Origin: OMG group bacterium
Lineage (GTDB): Bacteria > Pseudomonadota > Gammaproteobacteria > Pseudomonadales > Azotimanducaceae
Assembly: GCA_012267385.1 (NCBI GenBank)
Contig: JAAXGW010000042.1
Span: 1-64,000 of the forward strand
Length of the DNA: 64,000 nt
Direction of reading: 5' to 3'
Both the position numbers and the translations under genes were made by a program. The notes under the pieces are model-generated. The model was not told where the DNA came from, did no database searches, and saw nothing but the letters and a program-made list of their open reading frames with translations. This document shows, piece by piece, positions 25,412 through 33,796 of this stretch. How positions within the stretch are numbered: the stretch's first letter is position 1; the number at the start of each line of letters is the position of its first letter.

Positions 25412-26041
25412 ATGCCTAGAACGAAAAGTTCAAAATTGACTAAACGACAGCGTGAAGTACTGATGATGATTCGTGACTGGACAACAGAGGCTGGTTTTCC
25501 TCCAACCAGACGAGATATTGCGGAACACTTTGATTTTAAGTCTCCCAATGCATCGGAAGAACACCTAAAAGCACTTGAGAGAAAGGGTGTGATCACGGTT
25601 CTGCGAAATACTTCAAGGGGTATAGTGCTATCACCAGAATATCGGGAAACAGGTGGCCCGGCTGACATTCCTGTGGTTGGACGAGTGGCAGCTGGTAGTC
25701 CTGTACTCGCGCAAGAACACATTGAAAGACATGTGAAAATACCTGAAACTCTCTTTCACCCAAAAGCTGACTATTTTCTAAAAGTTCAAGGCGACAGCAT
25801 GATTAATGCTGGAATCTTGGATGGAGACCTGCTCGCTGTACATAAGACTACTGAAGTTCGAAACGGACAAATTGTAGTTGCTCGCCTTGACAACGAGGTT
25901 ACCGTTAAGCGTTTCGAACGGCTATCAGAAGGTGATATCGCGCTAATCCCAGAAAATAAGAACTATTCACCAATCAGAGTAGAGAACGATGCTAGCTTTG
26001 CTATTGAAGGAATCAGCGTCGGTCTCGTAAGAGAGCACTAA
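25412..26041 (+). CDS. lexA: SOS repressor LexA
   Basis: Represses DNA-damage genes and cleaves itself when stimulated by RecA filaments. The 209 residues have the N-terminal winged helix (LTKRQREVLMMIRDW, PPTRRDIAEHF and the recognition helix SPNASEEHLKAL). The Ala-Gly cleavage site lies in GRVAAGSPVLA (about 92-93). The catalytic Ser is in VQGDSMINAGI and the catalytic Lys in LDNEVTVKRF. The recognition helix is the gammaproteobacterial type, so a CTGT-N8-ACAG box is expected, yet the upstream site is degenerate. In Pseudomonas lexA is also near topA; here the two converge with 4 bases between stops. Confidence 0.95.
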   Translation: MPRTKSSKLTKRQREVLMMIRDWTTEAGFPPTRRDIAEHFDFKSPNASEEHLKALERKGVITVLRNTSRGIVLSPEYRETGGPADIPVVGRVAAGSPVLAQEHIERHVKIPETLFHPKADYFLKVQGDSMINAGILDGDLLAVHKTTEVRNGQIVVARLDNEVTVKRFERLSEGDIALIPENKNYSPIRVENDASFAIEGISVGLVREH

Positions 26042-26045
26042 AGTC

Positions 26046-28682
26046 TCACTTTCGTTTGGATCTGAGTCCCTTCGCCTCGGGTGGGGACTCAGCGGTCCAA
26101 ACGCCATCTTTGTAGAACGCGCTCCACCTCTTTGCGCCCTCTTCCGACCGAACGTATTGCTGTTCTAGGTTCCGGGAATATCGCACCAAAGTAGGATTAC
26201 CAGCGGGATCTTCGGTCGGTGCTTCTAAAAGGTATTTGAACTTCGGATCCAATTCATTCGCATGAGGAAGGAGTTCCCGTACCAATGGGGCACGGGTTTG
26301 TCGATGCTTTGGGAACTTACTGGCGGCCAAAAATAATCCAGACGCCCCATCGCGCAGCACGAAATGATCGTCTATCCCACCACAACGCAATTCTGGCATG
26401 TCAATTGGGTCAGCTTTAGGTGGCGCGACTTTACCGCCACGCATCAACTTTCTGGTGTTTGCGCACTTTTGATTTGTACAAGCAAAGTATTTACCAAAGC
26501 GACCTTCTTTGAGCTGCATGTTCGATCCACACTTGTCGCATTCTACAATCGGTCCATCGTATCCAGCAAGCTCAAAGGTCCCTACTTCGAGTTCAAACCC
26601 TTGGCAATCCGGATTCGCACATATGAATAACTTTCGACTCTCGTCAATGAGATATTCGTTCATCGGCGTCGCACAAGACTCGCAACGAGTTTTCTGTTTT
26701 AATTCTCTTCCTTCCGTTTCTTCATCCTCTTGAATTCGCTTCTGTACGATTGGAGTTAAACTCAAAGTTTGCTCGCACCTCTGAGCTTTGGGCAGTGAAT
26801 ACCCACTACAACCCAAGAATACACCAGAACTAGCCGTACGAATCATTAGCTCTCGCTGACACTCTGGACATGGTATGTTCGATTCAATTGGAACGTTTTT
26901 TCGCATCCCTGTTTCAAAGTCAGCGGCGCGCACAAATCGTTGTGCAAAGTCATCGTAGTACCCATTGAGCACATCTCTCCACTGTTTTTCACCCAAAGAA
27001 ATTCGGTCAAGTTCTTTCTCCATATCTGCAGTAAACTCGTACTCCATCAAATTTTGAAAGTTTTCAATCAGCCGATCGGTGACTATCTCACCAATTCGTT
27101 CCGCGAAGAACCTCTTATTGCGTAAACTCACATAACCGCGTTCTTGAATTGTCGTAATAATGGGGACATAAGTACTCGGTCGACCAATACCACGCTTTTC
27201 TAGTTCTCGTACTAGACTAGCTTCACTGTAGCGGGCTGGTGGTTTCGTAAACCTCTGTTTTTTCTCTAAAGAGTGTCGTACTAATTCTTCACCTACTCGA
27301 AATTCCGGTAGTACTTGGGTTTCATCACTTTTGGACGTCGATGCATAAACGCGGGTAAATCCGTCGAAAATTACCACTCTGCCTCGAACGACTAACTCAA
27401 ACTCATCTGCTCGTACTCGAGCAGTGACGCTCAAGTACTCCGCTGGTTTCATTTGACAGGCAACAAAACGTCGCCAAATCAGTTCATATAACCGTCGTTG
27501 ATCGTTATCCTTGGCTTGAAGTTCTTGTGGTGTGAGTCGTACGTCCGTTGGTCGAATTGCTTCGTGTGCTTCCTGCGCTGCGCGCGCTCTAGTTTGATAT
27601 TTGTTTGGTGTACCAGGTACGTACTTTTCTCCAAGATTAGATTGCACATATGAGCGCGCGTTGTTCACGGCTTCTTCTGACAAGTTGGTCGAATCGGTTC
27701 GCATGTAAGAAATAAAACCAGCTTCATACAAATTTTGTGCTAGTCTCATCGTCTTTCTCACATTGAAGCCTAGTCCCGTCGACGCGGCTTGCTGAAGCGT
27801 TGAAGTAGTAAAAGGAGGACTTGGATTCGCTTTGGTTGGTTTTTTCTCGAAACTGTCCACGAGAAAGTTAGCTTTACTAAGTTCGGAAACCAGTGCCTCA
27901 GCTTCTTCCTTCGTTGCCATCGAGCACTCTTCTCCGCGGTATTTGTCGACCTGAAACTTATACTTTGCGGGTTCCGCATCATCGTCTTCTTGTTTCACCT
28001 TGTCCGACTGGGTTAAATACGCGAATAGTTCCCAGTATTCTCTGACATCAAAGGATCGGATTTCCCGTTCGCGATCGACGACGAGTCGCACCGCGACCGA
28101 TTGCACTCGTCCGCCAGATAATCGATTTGCTACTTTTGCGATCAACAACGGAGTGAGCTCAAAGCCAACGACTCGATCTAAGAATCGTCGAGCCTGTTGT
28201 GCTTTCACTCGATCCATATTGACGTGACTAGGTGATGCAAACGCAGTGGTGATTGCGTTTTTTGTGATTTCATTAAACACTACGCGACGAAAGCGGTCGG
28301 GATCACCGCCAAGCACCTCTTGGAGATGCCAAGCGATTGCTTCCCCTTCGCGATCCATGTCGGTTGCGAGATAGACGAGGTCGGAGTCCGATGCAGCCTT
28401 TTGCAAGTCATTCACGACTTGACGTTTTCCATCAACGATTTCATATTGCGCGTGCCAGTCGCGATAGGGATCGACACCGATGACTTCCACGAGCTTTTGG
28501 GCAGAGTCAGTCCTACCTCCGTCAGCAACAATCTCGCTTAATTGTTTGAGCGAGATGAATTGCCCTTTTTTAAGGTCTCGGATGTGACCTTTGCTCGACT
28601 TGACAACAAAGTCTTTGCCAAGATATTTCTTTATCGTAGAAGCCTTATTGGGAGATTCAACGATTACTAATGATTTGCCCAT
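26046..28682 (-). CDS. topA: DNA topoisomerase I
   Basis: Relaxes negative supercoils. The 878 residues have an N-terminal TOPRIM fold (SLVIVESPNKASTIKKYLG), the catalytic Tyr within GFISYMRTDSTNLS (about 330), and HEAIRPTDV. Three C-terminal zinc ribbons are seen (CPECQRELM...CSGY, CESCATPM...CANPDC, CDKCGSNM...CTNQKC), as in E. coli TopA. The tail is basic (KGLRSKRK). A GGAGG ribosome site is close to the start. It converges on lexA. A region of acid-rich sequence at about 230-240 is variable in the family. Confidence 0.95.
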   Translation of the reverse strand: MGKSLVIVESPNKASTIKKYLGKDFVVKSSKGHIRDLKKGQFISLKQLSEIVADGGRTDSAQKLVEVIGVDPYRDWHAQYEIVDGKRQVVNDLQKAASDSDLVYLATDMDREGEAIAWHLQEVLGGDPDRFRRVVFNEITKNAITTAFASPSHVNMDRVKAQQARRFLDRVVGFELTPLLIAKVANRLSGGRVQSVAVRLVVDREREIRSFDVREYWELFAYLTQSDKVKQEDDDAEPAKYKFQVDKYRGEECSMATKEEAEALVSELSKANFLVDSFEKKPTKANPSPPFTTSTLQQAASTGLGFNVRKTMRLAQNLYEAGFISYMRTDSTNLSEEAVNNARSYVQSNLGEKYVPGTPNKYQTRARAAQEAHEAIRPTDVRLTPQELQAKDNDQRRLYELIWRRFVACQMKPAEYLSVTARVRADEFELVVRGRVVIFDGFTRVYASTSKSDETQVLPEFRVGEELVRHSLEKKQRFTKPPARYSEASLVRELEKRGIGRPSTYVPIITTIQERGYVSLRNKRFFAERIGEIVTDRLIENFQNLMEYEFTADMEKELDRISLGEKQWRDVLNGYYDDFAQRFVRAADFETGMRKNVPIESNIPCPECQRELMIRTASSGVFLGCSGYSLPKAQRCEQTLSLTPIVQKRIQEDEETEGRELKQKTRCESCATPMNEYLIDESRKLFICANPDCQGFELEVGTFELAGYDGPIVECDKCGSNMQLKEGRFGKYFACTNQKCANTRKLMRGGKVAPPKADPIDMPELRCGGIDDHFVLRDGASGLFLAASKFPKHRQTRAPLVRELLPHANELDPKFKYLLEAPTEDPAGNPTLVRYSRNLEQQYVRSEEGAKRWSAFYKDGVWTAESPPEAKGLRSKRK

Positions 28683-28793
28683 TTCCCTCCTTGGTGGTCA
28701 AATTTTGTAACCTAGTTTTTTGCTGAAGGTTTTACTTCAAATACATCAAATCAGATGCAAAGCAGATTGCTTACAGTAGGTACTGTCTTTTTT

Positions 28794-29432
28794 TCAATCA
28801 TACTCGGAATCAGTTTCAAGTCGCCTTTTGAATGCGTTTTCTTCCTCGGAGATCGAGGTGTTCAAACACATCAGCGTGTCTAGTCCCTGCACCATCGCTT
28901 GAATAAATTCATCATTGGTCGAAGATACATTTTCGTATCCCAACCAACGAACTTCACTTCGCTTACACTCGATCGCTATACATCGATCGGGAAAGAGAGT
29001 TTTGATTCGATCAAACTCAAGCCAATATGATTCGGATAAAGCTCTCCTCTCCCCGCTAGTCTGATGAACTTCCCAATTCATACCATCGGTTTTTTTTCGA
29101 TCTAAGGTATAAGCTATCCATTCGGGCACATCGGGGAAATCGTCTGAGTACTGTTTAGACCAGGCTACGCAACGCTTTTTTGGTTCTAACTGTTTACCAC
29201 TGGCTGTGACACGATCTGCCAATGAAGCATTCACATCAGTGATGTGAACCAAAGATGTTGTGAGTCCATGTTTTCTGGCAGCCACTCGTAAGTGTCCAAG
29301 TTGACGTGCTCGTCGGGTAGGTAAGACACTCGCAATGCCACCGAACACGACAAGAAACACGATAGAAATTAGGATATACGCTATGATTTGCTTGTTCACA
29401 GATCCGGACGAAACACTTCGAAGGTGCTTCAA
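28794..29432 (-). CDS. Membrane-anchored hypothetical protein, 212 aa
   Basis: One N-terminal membrane helix (residues 15-35, IIAYILISIVFLVVFGGIASV) is followed by a basic segment and a soluble domain. The ending is acidic (SEYD). The stretch CVAWSKQYSDDFPDVPEWIAYTLDR and the later RCIAIECKRSEVRWLGYEN contain conserved-looking aromatics and cysteines, but I do not recognise a family. It may be of the type often found near topA in gammaproteobacteria. It starts 32 bases from the divergent usp gene, leaving little promoter space. Confidence 0.65.
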   Translation of the reverse strand: MKHLRSVSSGSVNKQIIAYILISIVFLVVFGGIASVLPTRRARQLGHLRVAARKHGLTTSLVHITDVNASLADRVTASGKQLEPKKRCVAWSKQYSDDFPDVPEWIAYTLDRKKTDGMNWEVHQTSGERRALSESYWLEFDRIKTLFPDRCIAIECKRSEVRWLGYENVSSTNDEFIQAMVQGLDTLMCLNTSISEEENAFKRRLETDSEYD

Positions 29433-29464
29433 AAAATTACCTCGCGATCAAATATACTACTCAC

Positions 29465-29896
29465 ATGGATTGCTATTCGCGGATACTACTTGCGGTCGAC
29501 TTAACTGATTCCTGCAGAGACGTCGCTCAGCAAGCAGTTCGGTTCGCAAAACAATGTGAAGGACAGCTACACGTTGTACACGTTGTCGAACCCCAGAGTC
29601 TCGCTTACGGGGATGAAGTACCGATAGACCTAACATCGCTTCACGAGGCCATTAATGATCAAGCTGCTTCCTATCTACGCGAGTTTTCTAGGGAATTCGA
29701 TATTCCAGAAGAACGCCAATATCTTGTATTTGGCGTTATCCATCACGAAATCCATCGTATCGCGAAAGAACAAAACATGGATCTGATTGTTGTTGGTAGT
29801 CATGGTCGTCATGGGTTAGCGATTCTATTTGGTTCCACTTTAAACGACGTGATCCAAGCCGCTCATTGCGATGTGTTAGCAGTTCGGGTCACCTAA
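29465..29896 (+). CDS. Universal stress protein, UspA family
   Basis: Cytoplasmic stress protein with a Rossmann-like fold, 143 residues, the standard single-domain length. It opens YSRILLAVDLTDSC and carries the nucleotide-binding pattern VVGSHGRHGLAILFGST (G-x2-G-x8-G-S/T) near 110-128, so it is probably of the ATP-binding type. It ends with DVLAVRV, the usual last strand. ATG at 29465 is close to the divergent gene at 29432. A specific target is unknown. Confidence 0.9.
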   Translation: MDCYSRILLAVDLTDSCRDVAQQAVRFAKQCEGQLHVVHVVEPQSLAYGDEVPIDLTSLHEAINDQAASYLREFSREFDIPEERQYLVFGVIHHEIHRIAKEQNMDLIVVGSHGRHGLAILFGSTLNDVIQAAHCDVLAVRVT

Positions 29897-30071
29897 CTGC
29901 CTTGACGTCCGTCCTTACTCTCGCAACTAAGTCATTTCGCGATTAGTTCTCTGTATCATTTACGCAAAACTCCCCTATCACGAAATCAAATTTGTTATAC
30001 ACGGACGTAAAACATCGTCACGGCCAAACCGCGAAATGCGCCGTTCATGATCAACGGGGGAGCGCCCGGAC

Positions 30072-31979
30072 TTGAACTCCTTCTTTTGTCGCAAACTCCT
30101 TTTTGTAAGCTTGTGTTTGTGTTTGATCCAATTTTCCTCAGTCTACGCTGCTGCAAACTTGGACACGCAACGGGAGTTGTATAAACAGGCTAAGAGTGCA
30201 TTCAAGGCGGGGCGAAACAATGAATTCCAACAACTCAAGAACAATTTAACTGACTATCCGCTCTACCCCTACCTTCTATACAACGAAGCTCTGAAACGAT
30301 TGTCATCGTTGAGTCCCGATGACGCGATTAAATTAAGATCACAACTAACAGGTTCCGTCCTAGAGGACGAATTTTTTCGCCGTTGGCTGGACACGCAGGC
30401 GCGCAGAAAGCGTTGGCAAATCTACGTCGACCATTTTGAATCGACCACCGATGCTGCTAGACAGTGTACGTATTTACGTGCGTTGTTTCGCCTCGGTTAT
30501 GAAGATAAAGCCTTAGCCGGAGTACCAGAACTCTGGACTGTTGGTGTATCGCAACCTAAAGTGTGTGATCCAATCTTTGACGTCTGGATCAATAGAGGAA
30601 ACCTGAATTCCGATATCGCGTGGAATCGGTTGCAACTTGCTGTACAAGAACGATCAACAATTCTTGCGCGGTATCTGCTGCGATTTTTTCCACGAGCCGA
30701 ACAATCGACAGCACGACTCTTATACGATGTTTATAGACGACCGACGATCGTCAGAAGTGTCAATCGATTCCCGGATGATGCACGTGGTCGCTACGCGTTT
30801 TCTTTCGGACTTCTCAGATATGCCCGCGACGAAGCAAGTAAAGCACTAGCACTGTGGCAAAAGCACAAAGATGAATTCGATTTCGATGAACAACTTGCCG
30901 TCCGAACCGAGAACGAACTAGCATTTTGGGCAGCACGTGACGGTGTAGTGCTTGCTGAAGTTAATCCAAAATACACCTACGAAACGATCGAACGTGTTGC
31001 CGACACTGCTATTGCAAAGAAGGAATGGAATATCGCTTACCAGTGGTTAAACAGTGTCGAAGAAACTGAAAGATACCGCTACAAGTGGAGATATTGGTTT
31101 GCTAAGAGTTTACAAAAGACAGGTAATGACGGGGCACAGGAATTACTTGAGGAATTAGCAGGCGAACGAACCTATTACGGCTTTCTCGCAGCAAATGAAA
31201 TTGACGTTCCTCTCAGAATGAATGCAAGAAAGCCTATCGAACTAGAACAAGAAGGTAACAAGTTTCTCAGCGATGTTCGAATCGCGCGCATTTTTGAACT
31301 CTACAAATTGGAAGAGGAAGACAACGCGAAAGAGGAATGGTCCTGGTTGCTTCCCAGACTAGAAGACGACGAAGCCAAACACTGGATTCCTTATCAGATC
31401 GGTCAAATTGGACACCCGAACCATGCCATTCTAGCAGCATTTCGCGCAGACGCAGTTGATTTAGTAGAAACAAGGTTCCCGGTCTTATACGTCGACGAAT
31501 TTAATCGACACACCGAGAGAACTGATATTGACCTAACGATCTTGTTAGCACTTGCACGGCAAGAAAGTGCTTTTAACCCAAAAGCTATATCTCCCGTTGG
31601 CGCGAGAGGTTTGATGCAACTGATGCCAGCCACTGCTCGCCGAACAGCACGCAATATCCGAGTACCTCAACCGAGTTTGGTCGGATTACTGTACGCACCG
31701 TCCAACATTCAAATTGGAACATACCACTTTAGGGAACTACTCGATGAATTTGATGAGCATAAAGTGTTAGCTTACGCCGCCTATAACGCCGGTTCTCACA
31801 GAGTCAAGCAATGGATCAAAGATGCGAGCGGTATGGACACGATAGCGTGGATTGAGACGATTCCTTTCTATGAAACTCGAAATTACGTGAAAAACGTGCT
31901 GGCGTTTCAGCAAGTCTACTCCTTCTTGCTAGACACTCCAACACCGATTCTCGCGTCACACGAAAAGACTATTCCGTAG
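30072..31979 (+). CDS. slt: Soluble lytic murein transglycosylase
   Basis: Periplasmic enzyme that cleaves the glycan strand of peptidoglycan to form 1,6-anhydro ends. The 635 residues match E. coli Slt70. A signal peptide covers residues 1-27 (ending SSVYAA). A long alpha-superhelical U-domain follows. The C-terminal catalytic domain has the Glu in ALARQESAFNPKAISPVGARGLMQLM (near 497) and AYNAGSHRVKQW. A TTG start at 30072 is used. The upstream 150 bases show no hairpin of note. It is followed 43 bases later by tatD, probably in the same transcript. Confidence 0.92.
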   Translation: MNSFFCRKLLFVSLCLCLIQFSSVYAAANLDTQRELYKQAKSAFKAGRNNEFQQLKNNLTDYPLYPYLLYNEALKRLSSLSPDDAIKLRSQLTGSVLEDEFFRRWLDTQARRKRWQIYVDHFESTTDAARQCTYLRALFRLGYEDKALAGVPELWTVGVSQPKVCDPIFDVWINRGNLNSDIAWNRLQLAVQERSTILARYLLRFFPRAEQSTARLLYDVYRRPTIVRSVNRFPDDARGRYAFSFGLLRYARDEASKALALWQKHKDEFDFDEQLAVRTENELAFWAARDGVVLAEVNPKYTYETIERVADTAIAKKEWNIAYQWLNSVEETERYRYKWRYWFAKSLQKTGNDGAQELLEELAGERTYYGFLAANEIDVPLRMNARKPIELEQEGNKFLSDVRIARIFELYKLEEEDNAKEEWSWLLPRLEDDEAKHWIPYQIGQIGHPNHAILAAFRADAVDLVETRFPVLYVDEFNRHTERTDIDLTILLALARQESAFNPKAISPVGARGLMQLMPATARRTARNIRVPQPSLVGLLYAPSNIQIGTYHFRELLDEFDEHKVLAYAAYNAGSHRVKQWIKDASGMDTIAWIETIPFYETRNYVKNVLAFQQVYSFLLDTPTPILASHEKTIP

Positions 31980-32022
31980 TCAAAAATGTCTGAGTTGATC
32001 GTTTCAACACTTACTCCTGGGA

Positions 32023-32808
32023 TTGGCATTGATTGACATTGGAGCAAATTTAACCGACAAGACGTTTCGAAACGACCTCGACGATGTGCTCGCTCGTGCA
32101 AAACGTGCAAGAGTGAATCATATAGTCGTTACCGGTACTGATCTTGAACATTCGCAACGTGCTGTGGAGCTGTGTGACGACCACGCCGGCTACCTGTCTT
32201 CTACCGCCGGAATCCATCCACACAACGCAACCAGCGTTCAGACGCCGACAATTCAACAGTTAACAGAAATAGCGAGAAACAAGTGTGTCGTGGCAATCGG
32301 TGAGACTGGTCTCGACTACTTCCGAAACTTTTCACCTAGATTGGATCAAATTTCTGCGTTCGAAACACAGTTACAACTTGCAATGGAACTTAAACTACCT
32401 GCGTTCATTCATGACCGGGACTCAAACGGAGAGCTGCTTGCAGTCTTGAAAAATTTTCCCCAATTGACCGCGGTGATCCATTGTTTCACTGGTAGTGCGT
32501 CACTTTTACAAGACTATCTCGACTTGGGACTATACATCGGAATAACTGGTTGGATTTGCGATGAAAGACGTGGTTGGGAACTGTATCAATGTGTCAGCTT
32601 AATTCCAGATGATCGTCTGCTTATGGAGACTGACTCCCCTTACTTGTTACCGAGGTCCATGAAACCGAGACCTCGTTCCCGACGTAACGAACCCGCTTTT
32701 CTAGAACATGTTTGCATTGCACTGGCTACCGCCCGGGAACAAACCGTCGAGCACGTTCAGCAAATCACTCAAGAGAATGCGAAGACGCTTTTTGGACTAA
32801 ATTTCTGA
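32023..32808 (+). CDS. tatD: TatD-family metal-dependent deoxyribonuclease
   Basis: Amidohydrolase-fold nuclease that degrades DNA from the 3' end. The 261 residues begin with MALIDIGANLTDKTF and hold the metal ligands: His in the AGIHPH motif, Glu in the AIGETGLDYFRNF stretch, His in LPAFIHDRDSN and in AVIHCFTGSA, and the Asp in METDSPYLLPR. The start is TTG. Its 3' end overlaps the convergent glutaredoxin-like gene by 44 bases. Confidence 0.9.
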   Translation: MALIDIGANLTDKTFRNDLDDVLARAKRARVNHIVVTGTDLEHSQRAVELCDDHAGYLSSTAGIHPHNATSVQTPTIQQLTEIARNKCVVAIGETGLDYFRNFSPRLDQISAFETQLQLAMELKLPAFIHDRDSNGELLAVLKNFPQLTAVIHCFTGSASLLQDYLDLGLYIGITGWICDERRGWELYQCVSLIPDDRLLMETDSPYLLPRSMKPRPRSRRNEPAFLEHVCIALATAREQTVEHVQQITQENAKTLFGLNF

Positions 32809-33016
32809 TGTCTTGCTCGGTGAAAGGCCAAAATAGTCGTTGGTCGGCTAGTTCCAATACTGGTATAGACTCGCCAAATCGCTCCAGCAAGGAATCATCG
32901 GTAGCAATGTCTACAGTTTCAAGTAGGTGTCCAGTAAGCTCGGGTATTCCAAACATAATGTCCAATGCATGATCACACAGTGTACAAGAATCTGTCACAT
33001 ACATCACAATTTTCAT
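32765..33016 (-). CDS. Glutaredoxin-like (DUF836) protein
   Basis: A small thioredoxin-fold protein of 83 residues with the active-site CTLC near residue 11 (VTDSCTLCDHALDIM), a cis-Pro region (SIPVLEL) and the final helix (TEQDIRNLVQKAS). This matches glutaredoxin-like DUF836 proteins, whose substrates are mostly unknown. The last 44 bases lie inside the tatD 3' end on the opposite strand. Such a long coding overlap is unusual but both proteins look intact. Confidence 0.8.
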   Translation of the reverse strand: MKIVMYVTDSCTLCDHALDIMFGIPELTGHLLETVDIATDDSLLERFGESIPVLELADQRLFWPFTEQDIRNLVQKASSHSLE

Positions 33017-33185
33017 TGTGCCCTATGATACAAGCAGTCCGGCTCCTGCTGTTTTCCGGTATTAAATTTCGTGTTCCGTTTGCATACGTTGGCTACACAC
33101 AATTTAACCTAGTAGTTCAAAATTACAATGCACCTATGCTCACAAAACCAACTGTAATTCAGGAACATTCGTCGCATGAATCAGA

Positions 33186-33791
33186 TTGTCGGAGTTGGCT
33201 CTGAACTTTCATGAAAATCTCGGTGCCTTAAATCCTCATCTTGCACCGATCATTGAAGAAGCGAAAGCGTACGGTGGTCGCATCTACCTCCGAAGTGTTG
33301 AACCGCAAGACCGACAAAGGATTGTTCGGTTAGCTCGATCTAGTCGAGCATTACATCATCCCTGGATAGAAACACCTACATCAAGTTCTCTTTTCAATCA
33401 ATATCTCGATCGAATCCAGGGTAAAAACGCGACAGGTATGGCAGTTTGTTTCAAGCAAAACGATGAAATTGTTGGAGTTTTAAATCTCAATGAAATCGTG
33501 CTCGGCGCATTTCGCAGCGCACGCGTGTCGTACTACGTGAGTCATGAACACCAGGGACGAGGATTAATGACAGAGGGTTTGAACCTATTCACTTCCGAAG
33601 CATTCACTTCTCAGGGATTGCATCGCATCGAAGCAGCGATTCAACCTCAAAATATTCCATCGAAGAGACTCGTAAAGCGTTGTGGATTCCATTATGAAGG
33701 TCTCGCTAAGGGTTACTTATATATCGATGGTAAATGGCGCGACCATGAAAGGTGGGCATTGGTACATGATCGCGATACGGTAGGAGTTTAG
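33186..33791 (+). CDS. RimJ/RimL-type GNAT acetyltransferase
   Basis: Acetyl-CoA transferase of the GNAT fold, 201 residues. The acetyl-CoA loop is YVSHEHQGRGLMTEGLNLF (about 118-136), followed by LHRIEAAIQPQNIPSKRLVKRCGFHYEG and a final YIDGKWRDHERWAL, the typical RimJ family pattern. Members acetylate the N-terminus of ribosomal proteins or other targets. The chosen TTG at 33186 gives an N-terminal extension of about 30 residues and a later start is possible. The next gene begins 5 bases after its stop. Confidence 0.85.
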   Translation: MSELALNFHENLGALNPHLAPIIEEAKAYGGRIYLRSVEPQDRQRIVRLARSSRALHHPWIETPTSSSLFNQYLDRIQGKNATGMAVCFKQNDEIVGVLNLNEIVLGAFRSARVSYYVSHEHQGRGLMTEGLNLFTSEAFTSQGLHRIEAAIQPQNIPSKRLVKRCGFHYEGLAKGYLYIDGKWRDHERWALVHDRDTVGV

Positions 33792-33796
33792 GAATA

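Noticed and set aside
32965..33204. Plus-strand open frame between the glutaredoxin-like gene and the GNAT gene
   Set aside because: Overlaps both neighbours, has a weak start and looks random in composition.
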